This document shows, piece by piece, positions 6,314 to 8,748 of a DNA stretch of 8,748 bases. Origin of the DNA: a bacterium (GTDB taxonomy: Bacteria; Babelota; Babeliae; Babelales; Vermiphilaceae); contig DAOVGZ010000040.1 in assembly GCA_030672115.1 (NCBI GenBank), forward strand, positions 1 to 8,748, read 5' to 3'. The translations under genes and the position numbers were made by a program. The notes below the pieces were generated by a model. It worked only from the letters and a program-made list of their open reading frames with translations. It was not told the origin of the DNA and did no database searches. Every line of letters begins with the position of its first letter. Position 1 is the first letter of the stretch.

Positions 6314-7066
6314 TTATGCATCTTCTTCTTCTTCTTCTTCTTCTTCTTCTTCTTCTTCTTTTTCTGAATCATCTGAATATGAATTAGCATTTTCTACTAA
6401 GGGAATTTCTTCTGCTTTTTCAATAAAAGTATGTAATTGCTCATATGAATTTCTTAGTGAAATAGTATATTTTTTTTGGAATTTTACCTTTTTTGGAATC
6501 ATGTTAGATATATTTTCTTTAATTTTGTTTAATTTTTCAATTTCTGTATTTAATTTTGACTCGCATTCACTATATAAAGAGTCATTAGGAAGTTGTAAAT
6601 AACTTTTTGATTTTTTATGTTTCTTTTTTTGATTCCGATTGTTCCAATTCTTGGTCCAATCGTCTTCAGTTCCAATTGCGGTTTTTAAATTTTTAGCTTT
6701 TAATTTTATCAATCTTTCTTTTTTCTTTTTGTTTTTGTTGGTTGTTTTATTCCACCACATAAATCCACTAATGATTGAAAAAAAGCCACTAAATAATATT
6801 TTTTTTACTGATTTTTTTTTATTAAATAGTTGTTTTACACAATAAGCAGAAGATATACAAGAAATTGCTGGAAGTGCGGTTTTACTAATAAAACTAGGAT
6901 AAAGCAGTTTGTTGATGTTTTTTACTTTAAGATCTAAGGAGTCAATAGAATTTTCATATACTCCAAGGGTGTTACTTTTAATCATTGCTTTTGTTGTTCC
7001 AAAAGCTCCAGCACAAAGTAATGTAATGGTCATTATTTTTAAAAGATGAGATGTTTGTTTTTTCAT
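6314..7066 (-). CDS. Exported tandem paralogue 2, poly-Glu tail
   Basis: A 250-residue relative of the 5398-6216 product. Signal peptide 1-27 (MKKQTSHLLKIMTITLLCAG, cleavage after TTKA) has three extra residues near its start. Shared landmarks: PSFISKTALPAI (57-68), KQLFNKKKSVKKILFSGFF with ISGFMWW (about 78-105), AIGTEDDWTKNW (130-141), SKSYLQLP (153-160) and LHTFIEKAEEIPL (211-223). It ends with Glu-Asp-Ser residues, then twelve consecutive Glu, Asp and Ala. A Lys-rich stretch (111-122 and 147-154) precedes this, so the protein is strongly bipolar in charge. The start has AAGGA eight bases upstream, in a leader identical to that of paralogue 1. It lies 70 bases below paralogue 3 with no terminator seen between them, so co-transcription is likely. 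Function unknown. Confidence 0.85.
   Translation of the reverse strand: MKKQTSHLLKIMTITLLCAGAFGTTKAMIKSNTLGVYENSIDSLDLKVKNINKLLYPSFISKTALPAISCISSAYCVKQLFNKKKSVKKILFSGFFSIISGFMWWNKTTNKNKKKKERLIKLKAKNLKTAIGTEDDWTKNWNNRNQKKKHKKSKSYLQLPNDSLYSECESKLNTEIEKLNKIKENISNMIPKKVKFQKKYTISLRNSYEQLHTFIEKAEEIPLVENANSYSDDSEKEEEEEEEEEEEEDA
6323..6358. repeat. Perfect (GAA)12 trinucleotide repeat in coding sequence
   Basis: Twelve uninterrupted TTC units on the plus strand, read as twelve GAA (Glu) codons at the end of paralogue 2. Slippage would change the acidic tail in whole residues without breaking the frame. A shorter (GAA)5 tract sits in the tail of paralogue 1 (5491-5505). Confidence 0.97.
6981..7037. 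repeat. 57-nt direct repeat, copy B (signal peptide of paralogue 2)
   Basis: Exact match to 6140-6196. Another shared patch of 26 nt (5731-5756 and 6587-6612) covers the SKSYLQLP motif. The intervening coding sequence is clearly diverged. Confidence 0.95.
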
Positions 7067-7136
7067 AAAGATATTCCTTTCTGTTTAAAAATTAAACTGT
7101 GATTATTTTATATTTATGAGTTCATCATCGAAATTG

Positions 7137-7880
7137 TCATTGTTGTTTTTTTTTATGTTTTTCAGCAAATTTCTTTTCAGCGAGACAGAGAAACTTTGTT
7201 AAACCTTCTTTGTGGGAGCTTAAATCTTCATCTTCACCCATAGATTTTTTAATTTGATTGAGAATCTTTAATTCTTTTTCTATTGTGTTTTTAATTGAAT
7301 TATTTGTGTTTTTAATCGAATTATTAGTTTTTCTTTTTTTATAAACAAATAAATATTTAAGAGTTAGATGAGAACTGTTTCTTTTTTCGTTTTCTTCATA
7401 TAGCCAAGGGTTTATTTCTTTTTTCTCAGATGTTTTTGAAATGAAAATTCCAATTTTTTTGCTTAAACTAATTTGAAGATTTAAAAGGTTTGTTTTTAAA
7501 CTGTCTTTTTCTTTTTTGTTGTTTTTGTTTCGCATTGTCCACCAGAGTGAACTTGTTCCTAATGCTAATATTGAAGGAATAAATTTTTTTGTACTAAAGT
7601 TTTTTGCACAAAAAGCGGCAGAAGTTGCAGTTGCTATCTTAGGAAAGATATTCGATTGGTTCTCTTGTTTATAAATTGCCAATCTTGTTTTGTTAATTTT
7701 TGTAATGTCGTTTTTTAAGTCTTCGATGCTTTTATCTTTTACTATTAATATTTGACGTTCGCTTTTTTGATTATAAATTTCAACTACTTCGTTTTTCATT
7801 GCAGTTGCGGTGTTGCAAATTCCTAAAACAATAAAAGTTAATAATAAAAAATTGATGTTTTGAATTTTCTTTTTTTTCAT
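7137..7880 (-). CDS. Exported tandem paralogue 3, divergent, basic C-terminus
   Basis: A 247-residue protein related to the two downstream genes, but distantly. Signal peptide about 1-27 (core FLLLTFIVLGICNTATA, with an AxA-type cleavage site before Met28, the same A-M junction as in the other copies). NIFPKIATATSAAFCAKNFS (78-97) then FIPSILALGTSSLWW (100-114) matches the two hydrophobic stretches, followed by a Lys/Asn-rich segment. LNQIKKSM (207-214) and LTKFLCLAEKKFAEK parallel the C-terminal helices, but the acidic tail is absent and the end is KHKKKQQ. The GTExDW and SYLQLP motifs are missing. Residues 186-199 contain a duplicated NNSIKNT. AAGGA (7890-7894) lies nine bases before ATG. 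It is first in the leftward cluster, divergent from gyrA. Function unknown. Confidence 0.8.
   Translation of the reverse strand: MKKKKIQNINFLLLTFIVLGICNTATAMKNEVVEIYNQKSERQILIVKDKSIEDLKNDITKINKTRLAIYKQENQSNIFPKIATATSAAFCAKNFSTKKFIPSILALGTSSLWWTMRNKNNKKEKDSLKTNLLNLQISLSKKIGIFISKTSEKKEINPWLYEENEKRNSSHLTLKYLFVYKKRKTNNSIKNTNNSIKNTIEKELKILNQIKKSMGEDEDLSSHKEGLTKFLCLAEKKFAEKHKKKQQ
7285..7326. repeat. 21-bp tandem duplication inside paralogue 3
   Basis: Units 7285-7305 and 7306-7326 match at 19 of 21 positions and encode repeated NNSIKNT on the minus strand. The length is a multiple of three, so the frame is kept. Confidence 0.9.
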
Positions 7881-7951
7881 CCGGGTGTTTCCTTATGTTT
7901 AAAAAGAGTGTGCGGTGAATGGTGATATTTTGTTTAGATTAACAAAAAAAA

Positions 7952-8053
7952 ATGATAATCAACTTTCTAAAGGCGCATTTATGCTTTTTTGCTGGTGCTT
8001 TTCTTGTTTTATTTGCATGTTGTCGGTATCCTAAAACAATTGCTGCCGTGTAG
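7952..8053 (+). CDS. Possible small hydrophobic peptide in the gyrA upstream region
   Basis: An ATG at 7952 opens a 33-codon frame to TAG 8051-8053, with a hydrophobic core CFFAGAFLVLFACC followed by RYPKTIAAV. It could be a small membrane peptide or a lipoprotein-like leader (LFAC). However, only A-rich sequence precedes the ATG, with no ribosome binding site, and the frame is short enough to occur by chance. It occupies most of the 232-base region between paralogue 3 and gyrA, where promoters for both divergent genes must also lie. Confidence 0.22.
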   Translation: MIINFLKAHLCFFAGAFLVLFACCRYPKTIAAV

Positions 8054-8112
8054 TTGCAAAAATAAAAAATTTAAAAAAATTAATGAACGTTTGATGTGGA
8101 AGGGCTAGATTT

Positions 8113-8748
8113 ATGGAACCGACTGATAATCAAAAAAAACCGTTAGAAACGGGGATCAAACCGATATTGATCGAAAACGAATTAAAAAACTCTTTTCTTG
8201 ATTATGCAATGTCGGTCATTGTTAGTCGTGCAATTCCCGATGTGCGAGATGGTTTAAAGCCTGTGCATCGACGCGTTTTGTATACCATGCATCAACTTGG
8301 TTTTCATTACAATAAATCGTATCACAAATCTGTGCGTGTTGTTGGTGAAGTGCTTGGTAAGTATCACCCACATGGTGACCAAGCAGTTTACAATACTATG
8401 GTTGGTATGGTTCAGGATTTTTCTAAAAGATATCCTCTTTTGGATGGACAAGGTAACTGGGGTTCTGTTGATGGTGACAACGCAGCTGCTATGCGTTACA
8501 CAGAAGTTCGTATGCAAAAAATTAGTCAGGAAATTCTTGCTGACTTAGAAAAAGAAACTGTTGATTTTGTTCCAAACTTTGATGAGTCAACGGTTGAGCC
8601 TGTTATTTTGCCAAGTAAACTTCCTAATCTTTTGGTTAATGGTACTGCCGGTATTGCTGTTGGTATGGCGACATCTATTCCACCACACAATTTAGGTGAA
8701 ATTATTGATGGTTGTCTTGCCTTAATCGATGATAAAAATCTTTCTGAT
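8113..8748 (+). CDS. gyrA: DNA gyrase subunit A, N-terminal part (runs off the window)
   Basis: The first 212 residues of GyrA, the DNA breakage-reunion subunit of gyrase, which with GyrB introduces negative supercoils using ATP. Conserved segments: SFLDYAMSVIVSRAIPDVRD (27-46), GLKPVHRRVLY, GEVLGKYHPHGD (78-89), DGQGNWGSVDGDNAAAMRYT (111-130) with catalytic Tyr129 (E. coli Tyr122), and NLLVNGTAGIAVGMATSIPP. The start follows GGAAGGG (8098-8104) with an eight-base gap, and the next upstream ATG in frame is closed by a TAG. In the quinolone-resistance region the usual Ser83 is Gln90 and the usual Asp87 is Asn94. ParC shares these motifs, so the subunit name rests on general similarity, because the C-terminal domain is not in the window. 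gyrB is not adjacent upstream. Confidence 0.93.
   Translation, partial: MEPTDNQKKPLETGIKPILIENELKNSFLDYAMSVIVSRAIPDVRDGLKPVHRRVLYTMHQLGFHYNKSYHKSVRVVGEVLGKYHPHGDQAVYNTMVGMVQDFSKRYPLLDGQGNWGSVDGDNAAAMRYTEVRMQKISQEILADLEKETVDFVPNFDESTVEPVILPSKLPNLLVNGTAGIAVGMATSIPPHNLGEIIDGCLALIDDKNLSD

Noticed and set aside
6089..6602. Plus-strand open frames with poly-Phe and poly-Ser runs opposite paralogues 1 and 2
   Set aside because: These are antisense readings of the GAA/TTC tract and have no ribosome binding sites. The minus-strand frames carry signal peptides and paralogue conservation.
7936..7962. Minus-strand TTGATT and TAATCT as a promoter for paralogue 3
   Set aside because: Spacing is only 15 bases and both boxes are imperfect, so it cannot be separated from chance matches in A/T-rich DNA.
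8054..8085. TTGCAA with downstream TTAATG as the gyrA promoter
   Set aside because: The spacing is about 20 bases and the -10 match is poor. gyrA's promoter probably lies in 7881-8097, but I cannot place it.
8254..8548. Open frames overlapping gyrA on both strands
   Set aside because: They are shadows of the strongly conserved GyrA coding sequence.

Overview
The window is an AT-rich bacterial segment. It carries two housekeeping genes, lepA (elongation factor 4) and the 5' part of gyrA, set among secreted or membrane proteins with no assigned function. Strong purine-rich ribosome binding sites (GGAGA, AAGGA, GGAAGGG), Lys/Asn-rich proteins and arrays of signal-peptide-bearing lineage-specific proteins suggest a reduced, host-associated bacterium. 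The Candidatus Dependentiae (TM6) type is my best guess. That placement is an inference from style, not proof.

Layout. Positions 1-271 (+) hold a Lys/Arg-rich open tail and a short segment encoding a GrpE-like C-terminus cut off by stop codons, apparently decayed. A bidirectional terminator (286-323) follows. Then six or seven genes are read leftward: a probable secreted or lipoprotein alpha/beta-hydrolase (333-1550); a tail-anchored protein with RMD1/YagE-like features (1828-2916), downstream of lepA (2995-4812) and possibly co-transcribed with it; a 98-residue exported protein (4900-5196); and a tandem family of three related exported proteins (5398-6216, 6314-7066, 7137-7880). A divergent intergenic region follows, and gyrA starts rightward at 8113 and runs off the window.

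The most interesting part is the three-gene family. Copies 1 and 2 share an identical 57-nt signal-peptide segment, the same ribosome binding site and equivalent terminator hairpins, while much of the protein body has diverged. Two copies end in very acidic tails, one of them encoded by a perfect (GAA)12 tract. The third ends in a basic tail. This looks like an expanding family of exported proteins, perhaps for contact with a host, but no function can be assigned from sequence.

Other points: gyrA carries Gln and Asn at the two main quinolone-resistance positions (E. coli 83 and 87). lepA has a near-consensus promoter placed so that its mRNA would be leaderless. Two long, nearly perfect hairpins without U-tracts lie just after gene ends. 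No tRNA, rRNA, CRISPR array or insertion sequence was seen.
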